Below are positions 12,201 through 22,394 of a DNA stretch of 64,000 nt, piece after piece (the stretch's first letter is position 1; every line of letters starts with the position of its first letter). This stretch comes from Undaria pinnatifida (taxonomy: Eukaryota > Sar > Phaeophyceae > Laminariales > Alariaceae). The position numbers were made by a program, and so were the translations under genes. Location of the stretch: positions 6,077,324 through 6,141,323 of the forward strand of contig JABAKD010000009.1 of assembly GCA_012845835.1 (NCBI GenBank). The letters are read 5' to 3'. The notes below the pieces were generated by a model. That model saw only the letters and a list, made by a program, of their open reading frames with translations, was not told where the DNA came from and did not search any database.

Positions 12201-15200
12201 ATGCCTTCCAAATATATCAAGATTCAGTCCCGCTCCACAAACCCCAGGTTTCCTACGTTCAATCTTGCACGTTAGAAAAGGCGGCAAGTACGTGAAAGCT
12301 AACAAACAAGTCGATTGAAAGGGCATCCGCGTAAAGAGGCAACGCACCCGGTGCTGAGTTGAATGAGGCTGCCGCTGTGTTGTGTGTGCTTTTGTATACG
12401 GTTAATTGAACACCATCGTGTCCTGTTGTGCGTGTGTTTCTATGTTTTGGTTCGTTGAACCCATCTTATGCTTGTCGCGCATGTGAGTAGTTTAGAGGAA
12501 CTGCTATTACGACAGCAGTGCTCAGCACTTTCTAGTTCCTACTTTCCGTGACGAAGGAAGAAAGCAACTACTGTAAGTTGGTGTGTCTACGTGCCCAAAC
12601 CACATGGCCAGTTGCTAATGAACTCGATTTTCAAGTCTAAATCTCAAGCAAGTCTTGGATTTTAAGCGGCGGGATTTCGTGTGTTGCATACACTTCAACG
12701 ACAGCGTCGTGAAATCGGAATGTGGCGAGCTCGTTGAGGGGCTCGGACCCACCCTTGGCGTACAGCGCTCACACTGCGGCCGGTGATGTGTGGCGGGCAC
12801 CGGCCAAGCTTTTGTTAAACACATACGGCGACTGATATGTAGAAAACAGAAACAGAAACTCTCGATCGCCCCATCGGGCAAAACAAATATTTTTTAGCCA
12901 TTATTCCCCGGATGATCACAGGACAACGCGGACACCCTTCTGGCACCCTAGAGCATAGATCAGTATGAACTCTGCGGAGCTGTCACCTGCATTCATGTGG
13001 CCTTTTGTCCGGAACTAAAAGGGCTGGTCTGTGGGCTGTTTCTCTCTGGAGATCGAAGGTCAATCGTGCTTGTCGGACAACGTTCACCAAGGCGTGATGA
13101 ACATTGACGAATTGCGCCGCTTGACAACCAGGGCCTGAAAAGTATATTTCAGTCGTTTTTCCCCACAGCGACGATACGAAAATCCCTTCAGCAAAATACT
13201 CGCAGCAAAAGCTTGTTTTTTTTTGTTTGTTCAACATCCCCTTGCCATTAGCAAAACGTTTTAACGCTCGTTCCATGATTTATCTAGTTCGTTCCTCTTC
13301 ACGTTGCCTCTCGACCCCAGCAAGCCCTCAGGTCGTCGAGATCCACGACTTTGAATGCTCATTCCGCCAGTTGTGAACAAAGCTCGCATTTCATTTTTTC
13401 GGCGAACTTCGAAATGTTATGCTGTATTATTTGAAAATGTGTCCATGATTTTGTGCGATCGATGGCTTCGGTTGTTCCATTATTTTTCGCTAGTTCCACG
13501 TTTTTTGCCTTGTCCGTGTTCCCGCTTGTCACGTGTCTCACAGTTCCGCTCGTTCCATCATCTTATTCGTTCTTTCATGTGGTCCAATGATTTGGTTGCG
13601 ATCGATGACCTCCTGATTTTACTCCAGGTTCTCCCGGACTACATCCTGGCCATCATGCTCATCGTTTTGCTGGCAGCAACTGCCAACCGGACTCTAAGAA
13701 AGGGGATCAGGTCTTTCAACAAGGAGACGCAAGCGCAGCAGGTATGTCTACGATGACCGCTGGAGATACCGTATTTGTTGCCGGTGGTCGCAGGCCCAAC
13801 GAAATGAACACGACAACAGAGCCATTCGAATGGGTATAACGTGTTTGAACAAGGAGACGCTGGTGAACCAGTTAGGCCTAACCAAACGAACAGCAAACAG
13901 TGTGACTGTAACGACCATGCAACGGCCAGGTTTGAACATGGCTCGCGGATTTTTTGTGTTCCTGTTGATATCAATCTGTCTTTCTTACTTCCCTGTTTCT
14001 TATTGGGTGTCCTGTTTTGGTATGGTTTAGAAGGAGAGGTTGAATCGAGGAAGCGAGCTTACGGTGGTGCACGAGAGCCTTTTGGAGGAGGACAACGCGG
14101 ACGAGGGTGAAGCCTTGTTGGGCAACTCAGAGAAGGTACGATTGTGGTGGTCGTGCTCTAAAAATGTACGCTTAGTCATGCTGCAAGAAGGTATGGTTAG
14201 TGGTACTGCTGTAAGAATGTACGGTTGTTCGTACCGTAAGAAGGTATGGCCGGTCGAACGACCGTGAGGAGGTACAGTTAGTCGTACTGGAAGAAGGCAC
14301 GGTGTAGCCATACTGTAGAAAGGTATGGCTAGTCGAACTGTAAGAAGGTAGAGTTAAGTCATGCGATAAGCAGGTATATTGAGTTATGTTGTACGCAGGT
14401 GCAGTTAGCCGTACTGTGAGGTTCTGTTAGTGGTATTGTAAGCAGGCGTTTTGGGGGGGGAGGGGCATGGGGCTGTCACGCAACGTCAACCTTGCTCTTT
14501 TTTTGGTACGATCGTGCCCACTGCTGTGGTAGTAGTCTAGTGGCAGTGGTGTAGTTGTGATGTAAATGGCAGTAGTAGTGATATTGCCGTAGAATAGTAG
14601 TAGTTGTAGTGATGGTAGTGCCATTAGTAGTAGTACCTGGTAAACGCTTTAGCCGTAGTGTGCGTGCGGCGCCGTGCATTCGCAGCGCTTTGCGTCCCCC
14701 TCACAGGCGTAACCCCTCTCTCCCGAGAAGATAATCCCTGTCTCAGCCTGAAAACCCCGCTGTTTATTCACGCGCTCCCCCCCCCCCCCCCCCCCTGCCA
14801 TATTCGTGCTGTTCAATGCTATCCCATCCCTCCTTGATCGCAAAACGATCGTCCTCGGCGCGCTTAGAGCTTGACCGGCGACCGAGAGGTGGACGACCGG
14901 GAGTTTGAGCTGAAGGAGCTCATGGAGGGAGAGAGGTTCACGCCCTTGTTCAAGGTGTGTGTCCACGACTTCGTGTGTTTGTGTCCGCAGTTTGGAATGT
15001 ACATGTGTGTTTTATGTAATGTCGGGGCCTATTACTCTACTGCCGTTGCCATTACCGCCGCCCCCTCCCCCACCCCCCATCCTCTTTTCACCCACCCCGG
15101 CCCCCCTCCGCGCGAAACGTTCCTTTGTTGGGGTTCCCCATCCCCTACCCCTACCCCCCGCCCGTCCCCTGCGCGTGAGTTTCCGTTATTGCCCCCCCTC

Positions 15201-18200
15201 CTTACCTCCCCTCCTCCCCCCCCCCCATCCACATGCAACTCCTTGATCTCTTTCAGGTTGGCGTCTTAAGTGGGGTGTTTGTGGTGGTGCTGGCGGTCAA
15301 CCTTTTGAAGGGGGGCGGCGCGTTCCCGAGCCCCCTGGGCATCGAGTGCGGGTCTTACGCGTTCTGGGGGGCGACTGTGTTCATCTTCGTCTGGGTCCTT
15401 GGGGTGTCACTGTGAGTCCCGGCAGCCACGGTTGCTAGACGGGGAGACGGGTCTTTTGGGGGGGTGTCAAATGTCTATTTTTCCTTACTAAAATAGTTTT
15501 AATGTAGAGGACGGTCAGTCAACGAGTCCAGACGCTTCTGGGCCTTAAAAACCTTCGTACGGAGCTCCATGGCAGTGATCGCACGAAGCACAGCCCGGGC
15601 TGCGAGGGTAGGAAATGTGCGCAAGCGCAGCGGACGTACGATTGGTCAAGGGGTCAAACTTCGGTCTCTTAGCATTCTTCCCGACCCCCCCCCCCCCCCT
15701 CCCTAACGCCATCGGAAGCGATCGCTATTGTAAGAGATGGATGGTAGAATTATCCCACGGTAGATTCCCCTTGAGCAGAACTTTCCAAGAATTTTTTGAG
15801 CTCCTGGCATGAGGAGCAGCTCAATTCCTCCCCCGAAAGCTAGCTTCGAAGGCATTCGTTCACGAAACCCGGCCGACAGTTCTGTGCGCTATTATTATTG
15901 ATAAGAATAGCCCTAAAAACCAACAAACACACTCGTTACATTATGATGCTAACCGATAGTTACACATTTGAGGAAGGTCAGCCGGTCACAAACCTTTAGG
16001 CTAACAACTGCAACTCCTACGGAGGCATGACCAAGAGGAAGGAGATAAGATGAGCAAAAACATTTTATGCTGTATATGGACTAAACGTATTGAGCACCCA
16101 GAGGTTGAAGGTGTCCCCATTTACGAGCAGGAACGGTGGACCGTCTCGAAAGGGATGCGTGGTCAACGGCCAAATAACTAGCGCAAGCAACGAAGGAGTA
16201 CGCCCCCGCCCCCCCGCCCCCATCCCCATTCCCCTAACAAAAAAAACACGCGTTTTTTTGTTGGCAGGAGGGTAAGGGAATACCTGGTGCAACGGTGGCG
16301 GTTGAAATCGCGTCTGAACTACCGGTACGGGGAGGGGGACGTTGAATGGAACCCTACGAACACTTTGCGCTACCCGGCCGTCTGTTTCTTCGCCGGGTTC
16401 TTCGCGGGCCTGTTTGGCGTCGGCGGTGGTATCGTCAAGGGGCCCTTGATGCTTGAGATGGGTGAGGGGAAGGGGGGGGTAGTATGTGTCCGAACCAGGA
16501 GGGCAGCCCGGAAGGGGTAGTGGTATTTTTTTTCCCGTGGTGATGGTGTGTATAGTGTATGCAGTGCGCTTGTTTTTGTTTTTGTTTTGTCGAAGAAAAA
16601 AATGAACGGTTTGTTTGTTTTTCGTTTTGCGCCCTTTTTTTTTCCTTTGCCGACAAACACTGTTTATAGTATCTTCCTTTGATCATTTCGTTTCTTTTTT
16701 TCTTTTTTTTCTTTTTTTGCTCTTGCTCTTTTCTCGCAGGAGTTCACCCCATGGTGGCGTCGGCCACTTCTGCGGTGATGATCCTCTACACCAGTTTCAC
16801 GGCGACGACTAGCTTCGTTGTCTTCGGCCTTTTGCAGGCAAGCACCCCCCCCGCCCCCCGCTGTTCCGCTCGGCCTCCGATTTGCCCTTCCCTCTCCCTC
16901 CCTCTCTCGCCCCCCGTTTGGATAACGACTTAACTCGCCCGCCCTTTTTGTTTAAGAGTACACGTAATTTTTGTTAATGTCGCTACTATTGCTTTCCAGC
17001 TCACGTCGCGGGATTTTTTTTTGCCCGCAACGACTCTATGAACAAGCCCTAATCATAGTTGTTTCCGGTTGTCGTCATCCCAGTGCTTGCCTTCTTTGTT
17101 ACCGGGCACAGGGTCCAGAGGAGCATTCCCTCTGCTCGCCGATTTCGGTCGAGTAGTTTTACTTTGCGCTTCGGGCGATCAGAAAAAAATTAAACAACCG
17201 CGTTGTGTACTACACAAAAGCCGAGATTCAGACCCCAGCGCAACCGCCAGCAGGGTGTGACAGTCTACCGTTAAACCACAGGACTCAACCCCGCTCGCTG
17301 CCACGAATGCTCTTACGCCCCCCCCGCCGTTTTTGTCTTCCACGCACCGCTATTTTCCTTCCCGCACTTCCGATGTTGCTCGTCCGGTATTACCTGTTGT
17401 TGTCGTGGTCCCTCAGGAAGACTACGCGATCGCGCTATTTATCGTGGGACTCTCGGCGACCGCCGTTGGTCAGGTGGTGGTCAACCACCTCGTTCAGAAG
17501 GTGGGTCTCGGCTATATCCAGATGACGCTTATGATCGGAGTCCGTGGCACTTTTTTGGCCAAGCTCTTTTGGGCTGGCTGGGCTCATTAGCTGAAGAACT
17601 TGCCTAATATCGTTGAAACGCCGTTTTGTGTTTTTTACTACGCTCGTGTTCTACTTCGTGTAGAGCTTGTGTAGAGATGTGTTTTGTTTGGTTTTATATT
17701 TGGTTATGTTAGACCTAGTGTAGGATAGATGTGATAGGTCATGGCATTGTTCATCGGATTGGGGTACCATTTTTTTCTCGTATATATGGTTTGGCTGAGA
17801 TGGAGCTTCAAGCGAAGAGCGTTATAATTTTTTTTCACCGGTGGGTGTTGTCATACATGCCCCCGTCGGAGCACGCGTGAGATGCTGTTGACAATGCTGC
17901 CGCCGATGCCGTCACCGTTTCCGTTGTGGTGATGCCATCATAGTAGCTGCCACATACGCGGAAGCTCCCCCCCCCCCCCGCCCCTGCCCCCTCCCCCTCC
18001 CGCCCTTCCCCCTGATGTTACCTCGTCACACGCTGTTGCACTAAACAAAAAAAATGGCAATGACGATGCCTCCCCTTCGTTTCCCCCGCTCTTCCTCCCG
18101 TCCCTGTTCTCCCCCCCCCCCCCTCCCCCTTTCTCCCTCCCCCCCCCTCTCCTTCCCTCTCTCCCTCCCTTTCCCTTCCCCCCTTCCCCTCCCCCTTCCA

Positions 18201-18409
18201 TCCTCCTCCCGCCCCCCACCCCATCACATCATGCCACTACCACACTACTACACCACTCCCAGTACAAGCGAACGAGCTTCATCGTTTTGTCGATCGGAGC
18301 CGTAGTTGCCCTGAGCGCGGTGATGATGGGAGGACACAGCCTGTACAACTTTATGTTCCCGAGGCCGGAAGAGGAGGGGGGCGGTGGCTTCTGTTCTGTT
18401 GGGGAGTGA
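6215..18409 (+). CDS. TauE/SafE-family membrane protein (putative sulfite/anion exporter), nine exons
   Basis: Exons: 6215-6883, 13628-13741, 14031-14135, 14868-14954, 15257-15411, 16268-16461, 16740-16837, 17417-17500, 18263-18409. Phases match throughout and give 550 aa. An N-terminal hydrophobic segment (about aa 10-27) looks like a signal anchor. The family's two signature repeats are clear: GGIGGGGILVPLYILVLGF (from aa 144) followed by HAIPLSNITIFGGAITN, and FAGLFGVGGGIVKGPLM followed by HPMVASATSAVMILYTS. An acidic loop (about aa 262-325) separates the halves, as in plant members, and further helices follow in exons 5, 8 and 9. TauE/SafE proteins move small organosulfonates or sulfite across membranes; the substrate and membrane here are not determinable. 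Intron 1 is 6744 bp; intron 7 uses a GC donor (16838). GTG at 6206 is in frame, but ATG at 6215 is the likely start. Confidence 0.92.
8420..8580. repeat. Short tandem repeat in TauE intron 1
   Basis: About three units of roughly 60 bp share GGTACCAGGACCTGAAAGG and GACTGAGTCCTCG. The rest of 6884-9620 shows no exon or recognised element. Confidence 0.6.
9620..9868 (+). repeat. Dispersed repeat C, copy 1 (TauE intron 1)
   Basis: This block, from CCGTCAGATTTTGTCCC through CGCGCGATCGGAGTA to GAGTTTCGACGAAATC and TTCGATCTCA, recurs at 55540-55800. A partial second head lies at 55340-55425 and a 3' fragment at 49858-49892. No coding capacity is seen and the family is not identified. Confidence 0.75.
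10138..10445 (-). mobile_element. tRNA-derived SINE, family B, diverged copy (TauE intron 1)
   Basis: On the minus strand the element begins near 10445 with a B-box GGTCCGAATCC (10430-10440). It continues through the body shared with copies at 61621-61957 and 62710-63047 (CCTGTCACCACGGCTTGTCC in this copy) and ends A-rich at 10138-10150. The B box is the best preserved of the family. Confidence 0.65.
11300..11660 (+). repeat. GGTGCGGTTCGGTGCGGTT satellite array 3 (inside TauE intron 1)
   Basis: Diverged units carry GGTGCGGTTCGATGCGG or close variants. A reversed unit (GACCGCACC, GCACCG) sits in the middle, so the array is partly inverted. It is the same family as 3284-3645 and 5155-5520, here inside a transcribed gene. 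The remaining intron sequence 11661-13627 shows nothing I can assign. Confidence 0.8.
14136..14440 (+). repeat. Minisatellite carrying the exon-3 5' splice site (TauE intron 3)
   Basis: Starting at the exon-3 donor (AGAAG|GTACG), about ten units of 28-34 bp follow. They have the form AAGGTATGG-TTAGTCGTACTGTAAG, so many units contain a donor-like AAG|GTAYG. The array fills most of the intron's 5' half. Confidence 0.75.
14525..14637. repeat. Degenerate (AGT)n microsatellite
   Basis: A GTAGTAG-rich stretch lies in TauE intron 3. Poly-C at 14777-14797 lies further into the same intron. Confidence 0.8.
15738..15900 (+). repeat. Dispersed repeat D, copy 1 (TauE intron 5)
   Basis: It shares CTTCGAAGGCATTCGTTC and the preceding TTTTTTGAGCTCCTGGCATGA-type block with the tandem pair at 20734-21048. 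Function unknown. Confidence 0.6.
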
Positions 18410-18780
18410 TGGGGCGGGGACGGAGTTTCAAAGATAGGCTGGTCTGATTAGGGGGGGAGGGGCGGGGGGCGGGCGGCGGCTCCTTTTGGGGAGTAATGCG
18501 GGGTTTAGGGGGTTTCAACGTGAGGCTGGTGTGATGTAGGCGGGGGGGGGGGGAAGGAGGCAGCGGCTTCTGTTCTTTTGGAGAGTGATTCAGGGGGAGG
18601 ATGGGTTTTGAAGATGAAAGGCTGGTCGAATGGGGGCGGAGGAGGGCGGCGGGGGGGAGGGGGGAGGGGGTTGAGAGAGAGACCGATCTGATGGGAGGGA
18701 GTGGGAGGGCTCAAAAGACAGGCCGATCGGACCGGGGGGGACGAGGGTCAGCGGGGGGGCGCGGGGGGGGGGGGGCTCCA
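18361..18780 (+). repeat. G-rich tandem repeat spanning the TauE stop codon and 3' flank
   Basis: About three units of 110-125 bp repeat the end of the last exon: GGCGGTGGCTTCTGTTCTG, then GGGGAGTGA, then GGCTGGTCTGATTAGG. The C-terminal coding tail GGGGFCSVGE is thus copied into the 3' flank. Many G runs of 4-13 make quadruplex formation likely. Confidence 0.75.
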
Positions 18781-19194
18781 GGAGTCCTCCTTCCTGCCTT
18801 AAGACTGTTACTCTTGTCCGGTTACCAGTTCGGAGAGAGGGGGACGGTCGTGAAAATTTCGAGGAAGTTTCTGCTGTGTTTATTTTGTTTTCGTTGCCGA
18901 ATTTTCCGGGGGAACGCGTTTTTGTGGAGCGCGCCCCGATGAAAGGGAGAGGAAGGGAGTGGTTTTGTGGCGGGGTGGCATCAGTTGTGTTTTTACCCTC
19001 GCTGTACTCTGACCAGAGCACGGCGAGGGGTGAGGAGGATGGAGGGGCAAGAGGGGAGGGAGTGAAGGGGGAATAGGTCGGTAGCCGGTAGTGATGAAAA
19101 ATGGCGGTTTGTTTTTGACACGCGGTCTTGAGCGGCCTCGTTGGCGGGGGACCGTACCGTACCGTAGTTTACGTTACCGCCCCGACGCAAACGG

Positions 19195-19350
19195 TGGATA
19201 CGATATCGTACACAATGGTTGATCGATGGTATGCAATGATAGTGTGCAAAATGGTTGATGCTATAGTACACAATGGTATTGTACAATAGTTGATGCTATC
19301 GTATGCATTGGTTGATCTGATAGCATGCAATGGTTGGTGCGGTCGTGTGC
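19195..19350. repeat. Tandem repeat ATGGTTGATGCTATAG type
   Basis: Six or seven degenerate units of about 22-25 bp contain ATGGTTGATGCTATNGTA. Confidence 0.7.
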
Positions 19351-20199
19351 AATGGTCAATTCGATACCGCTGCTGTGGTGGTGGAGGTTGTTATAGCAAT
19401 GGGTGATATGCTCTAGTATGCAGCTGTGACTGCTGTGGTGGGGAATTGGTATAGGGCCGTAGGCGGTATGCTAGTTCGCAGCGGTGACTGCTGCGGTAAA
19501 GGGAAGTTGGCATGGCCTCAGATTCGTGAGGCCACGGGGTAGGGGGCAGGAGGTCGGGCTGCTAAATTTTTTTGTGCGATGCGGCTCTTCGAAGCCATTG
19601 AAACCGATGAAGAGGATGAGAAGAGACGTTTGTTGCCAGCGGGGTGCAGGGGGTGTCGCGGGATGCAGGCAGAAGCAGAAATGTTTCCTTTTAGATAAGG
19701 AACGGGGGAGGCAGGGAACCCACTGCTTGGGTATAGCAGGACTGCTGTTATTCGCCCTCCGATTCGGTTGTGTGCCTCTCTTTTGCTGTCTCCGTGGTGG
19801 TTCAACCGACGTTTCTGAGAAACAATCAGTTGGAATTGGAGTTGGAGGTAACTTGCGAGCTGTAGCGAAAGGGATAAGTGTAGTAGTTCACCGCGAATTC
19901 TGGGGACCAGCCTGCTAATAGAGCCTGGTAGTATTAGTACTGTAGTTAATCCCGTTTGCCCTACAAGTGTTCTCGGAAGGATCTGCAACTCGCCCCCCGC
20001 CTGCCTCTGTTGTGTCTGTACTCAGCGCTATTAATACTAACGCCGAAAAAAAATTAGAAAAAATAATATTCCCAAAACTTGAGCTTACCGGTTAGCTAGC
20101 TGCGCCAACATTTTGGGCGACACACTTTGATAGTTGGAATTTGTATCCGATACATTTTCTAGTAGAGTACAAAGATTTATCAGCCCAAGGGTATGTTCG
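19351..20199. other. Gene-free stretch
   Basis: Overlapping open frames on both strands at 19484-19988 show no domain and no exon-like pattern with splice sites. Nothing is called. Confidence 0.4.
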
Positions 20200-20540
20200 G
20201 CAGGGTATACATGTACCGAGGGTATTTGTGGTGGGCGTGCCGAACTTAAAAAAGTGTCGGGGTAACGGCATGGAGGTCTTGCCCCACTTACCGACGTGTC
20301 TGGTACCCCGGCATTGAGGTCGTACCGAAGTTACCGAGGTGTTGGGTACCAGTGTGGAGGTCGTACCGAACTTTCCCAAGTGTCGGGGTACCGGTATTGA
20401 GGCCGTACCGAGCTTACCGCGAGGTGTCGGGTAACGGCATGGAGCTTATGCCGAAGTTACCGAAGTGTCGGGTACCGGTGATGAGGTCCTACCGACCTTG
20501 CAAAGCGAAGTGTCGAGCACCGGTATTGAGGCCGTACTGT
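20200..20540. repeat. Tandem repeat of about 43 bp
   Basis: About eight units share GTGTCGGGTACCGGTATTGAGG and ACCGAACTTACCG-type words. Confidence 0.75.
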
Positions 20541-20733
20541 CTTTCAAAGAACCCCCGGCATGCTTTGCTACGTACCCTACCGTACGTTACTCTAGGCAGT
20601 TAGCGCGTGTTATACCGAAGGATTGGCCAATGAGGTGGAGGGTTTGGCTCGTGTGATTTCGTGATTCATTTAGAAGTGTTTTCTCAGTACCGAGAATCTC
20701 CACCACTCAAGGGATTACAGTCCAGTCATCCCA

Positions 20734-21048
20734 CGATAGGAGGGGTGAAACAGATTCTAAGAATTTTCTGAGCTCGAGCTAGCTCAATATCAACATCACC
20801 CGAAACATGACTTCGAAGGCGTTCGTTCGCCCAACCCAACCAAACATTTGTTATGCGTTAGTCTTGGAACATACCAGGGTATATACACGATAGGGGTGAA
20901 ACAGATTCTAAGAAGTTTCTTAGCTCCAAACATGAGCCAGCTCGATATCAACATCACCCGAAACATGACTTCGAGAAGGCATTCGTTCGCCCAACCCGAC
21001 CAAATATTTTTATGCGCTCTCGAGTCTTAAAAACATACCGGGGTATAT
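20734..21048 (+). repeat. Dispersed repeat D, two direct copies
   Basis: Copies at 20734-20886 and 20888-21048 share GGGGTGAAACAGATTCTAAG, ATCAACATCACCCGAAAC and GTTCGCCCAACCC. A third relative lies at 15738-15900. They look recently duplicated in tandem. Confidence 0.8.
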
Positions 21049-21152
21049 AATACACTGGTAAAGTCATCAAACTATCAGGGATAGTTCCACGATTGAGCTC
21101 AACCGGTAACAAGGTCAGGGAAACGTTTGTCCCAAAAACTTCAACCCCTACC

Positions 21153-21275
21153 GCATTATAGAGGGACAAATCAGTCGTTCAAGAGTGCATTATAGAGGGA
21201 CGACTCAGTCGTGAGTGCATTGTAGAGGGACGACTCAGTCGTGAGTGCATTGTAGAGGGACGACTCAGTCGTGAG
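21153..21275. repeat. 30-bp tandem repeat, four copies
   Basis: The unit GCATTGTAGAGGGACGACTC plus AGTCGTGAGT repeats with an exact 30-bp period in the last copies. Each unit holds the odd palindrome CGACTCAGTCG. Confidence 0.9.
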
Positions 21276-22394
21276 TTAAGCAGACGAGCAGACATCAAGC
21301 AAAGCGCTTTCAGTCGAGCCACCGGTGTGGGGATTGTTCAGAAGACTGAGCGTTCCCCTCTTTTTTCTCTCTGTTTTCGTCTTTTGCTTCGACATGTTGC
21401 CATCATCAAAAACTAGGGTCGATTTTGGTTGAAACAACTTGCAAGTTTCAAAATTCCCCATTAGGACCAGCCGCGTCTCTTGTGCCACGAAGTCGCGTGA
21501 GTGCGCGCGCCTCGTCCTCTCTCGCCCTCTCGCAGGTAGAGGCAGGGAAGCGTGTGCGACTATATCATATATCATAAAACATCTTGCTCGACTCCCTCAC
21601 GAGGACCATGGCCGTATGCTCTCTCGACGACGGTGTTCGGTAGGCGCAGCCCTCTTGCTCTCGCGACCACACCCCTGATCGCGACCACACCCCTTCATAT
21701 CACATTTCACTAAGACAACAGCCCTATACAAATCCCACAACACGACTAAACCCCTACCAAAAAAACTGACCAACTTTCGAACCGCGGGCACCAAAAATCT
21801 TTCTATCAGGACAACGGCCCTCAACTTTCGACGAGTTTTTGTCTCTCACCGCGACAACGGCCTTCACTTCAGCATTTCAACCCTCAAGACAACATTTTAC
21901 TGCTGCTGCAAAAATGATGCCGTACAGCTTACAAGTACTCTCGTCACCAAAATCTAGGGCGCAGTTCCAAAGGAGTTATCTTTCAAGACGACGACGACGG
22001 CGACAGCCCTTGCCACCGCTACCGCACCACAGCAGCGAACCCCCCAACATGACATTTACGAACGAGAAGAAGGGTCTTACGTGCACCGCGCCCAAAAAAA
22101 AAGCTCAAGCTGGACCTACGAAATATCGAATGTACGACCGCCGAACGAAAATCTGCGCTTCTCCATTTCCTCTAGGATTTCCGAGTTGCCGAAATAACCA
22201 ACGCACACCAAAATTGATGACAGTCGCAAATACCCAGCTGCGCGTGGTTCTAGCGACGGGCTGTACCATCTTCTCGATTTTTTTCGTGGTCGACTCGTTT
22301 TTTTTCTATAGGACACAGAACACCAGCCGTCGACGTAAAAGTCCATTCGTTTCATTCTATCCGTAGGTTCGTTTCGTTTCCGATACTCTAGCTT
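21276..22394. other. Gene-free stretch between convergent genes
   Basis: An open frame at 21839-22366 (175 aa) is arginine- and serine-rich, has no recognisable motif and lies among repeated ACAACGGCC/ACAACAGCC words. I regard it as non-coding. The PIBF1/CEP90 3' UTR should fall in the right-hand part. Confidence 0.4.

Noticed and set aside
21839-22366. 175-aa plus-strand open frame
   Set aside because: It has no motif and repeated ACAACGGCC words around it, and it lies where the 3' UTR of the convergent gene is expected.
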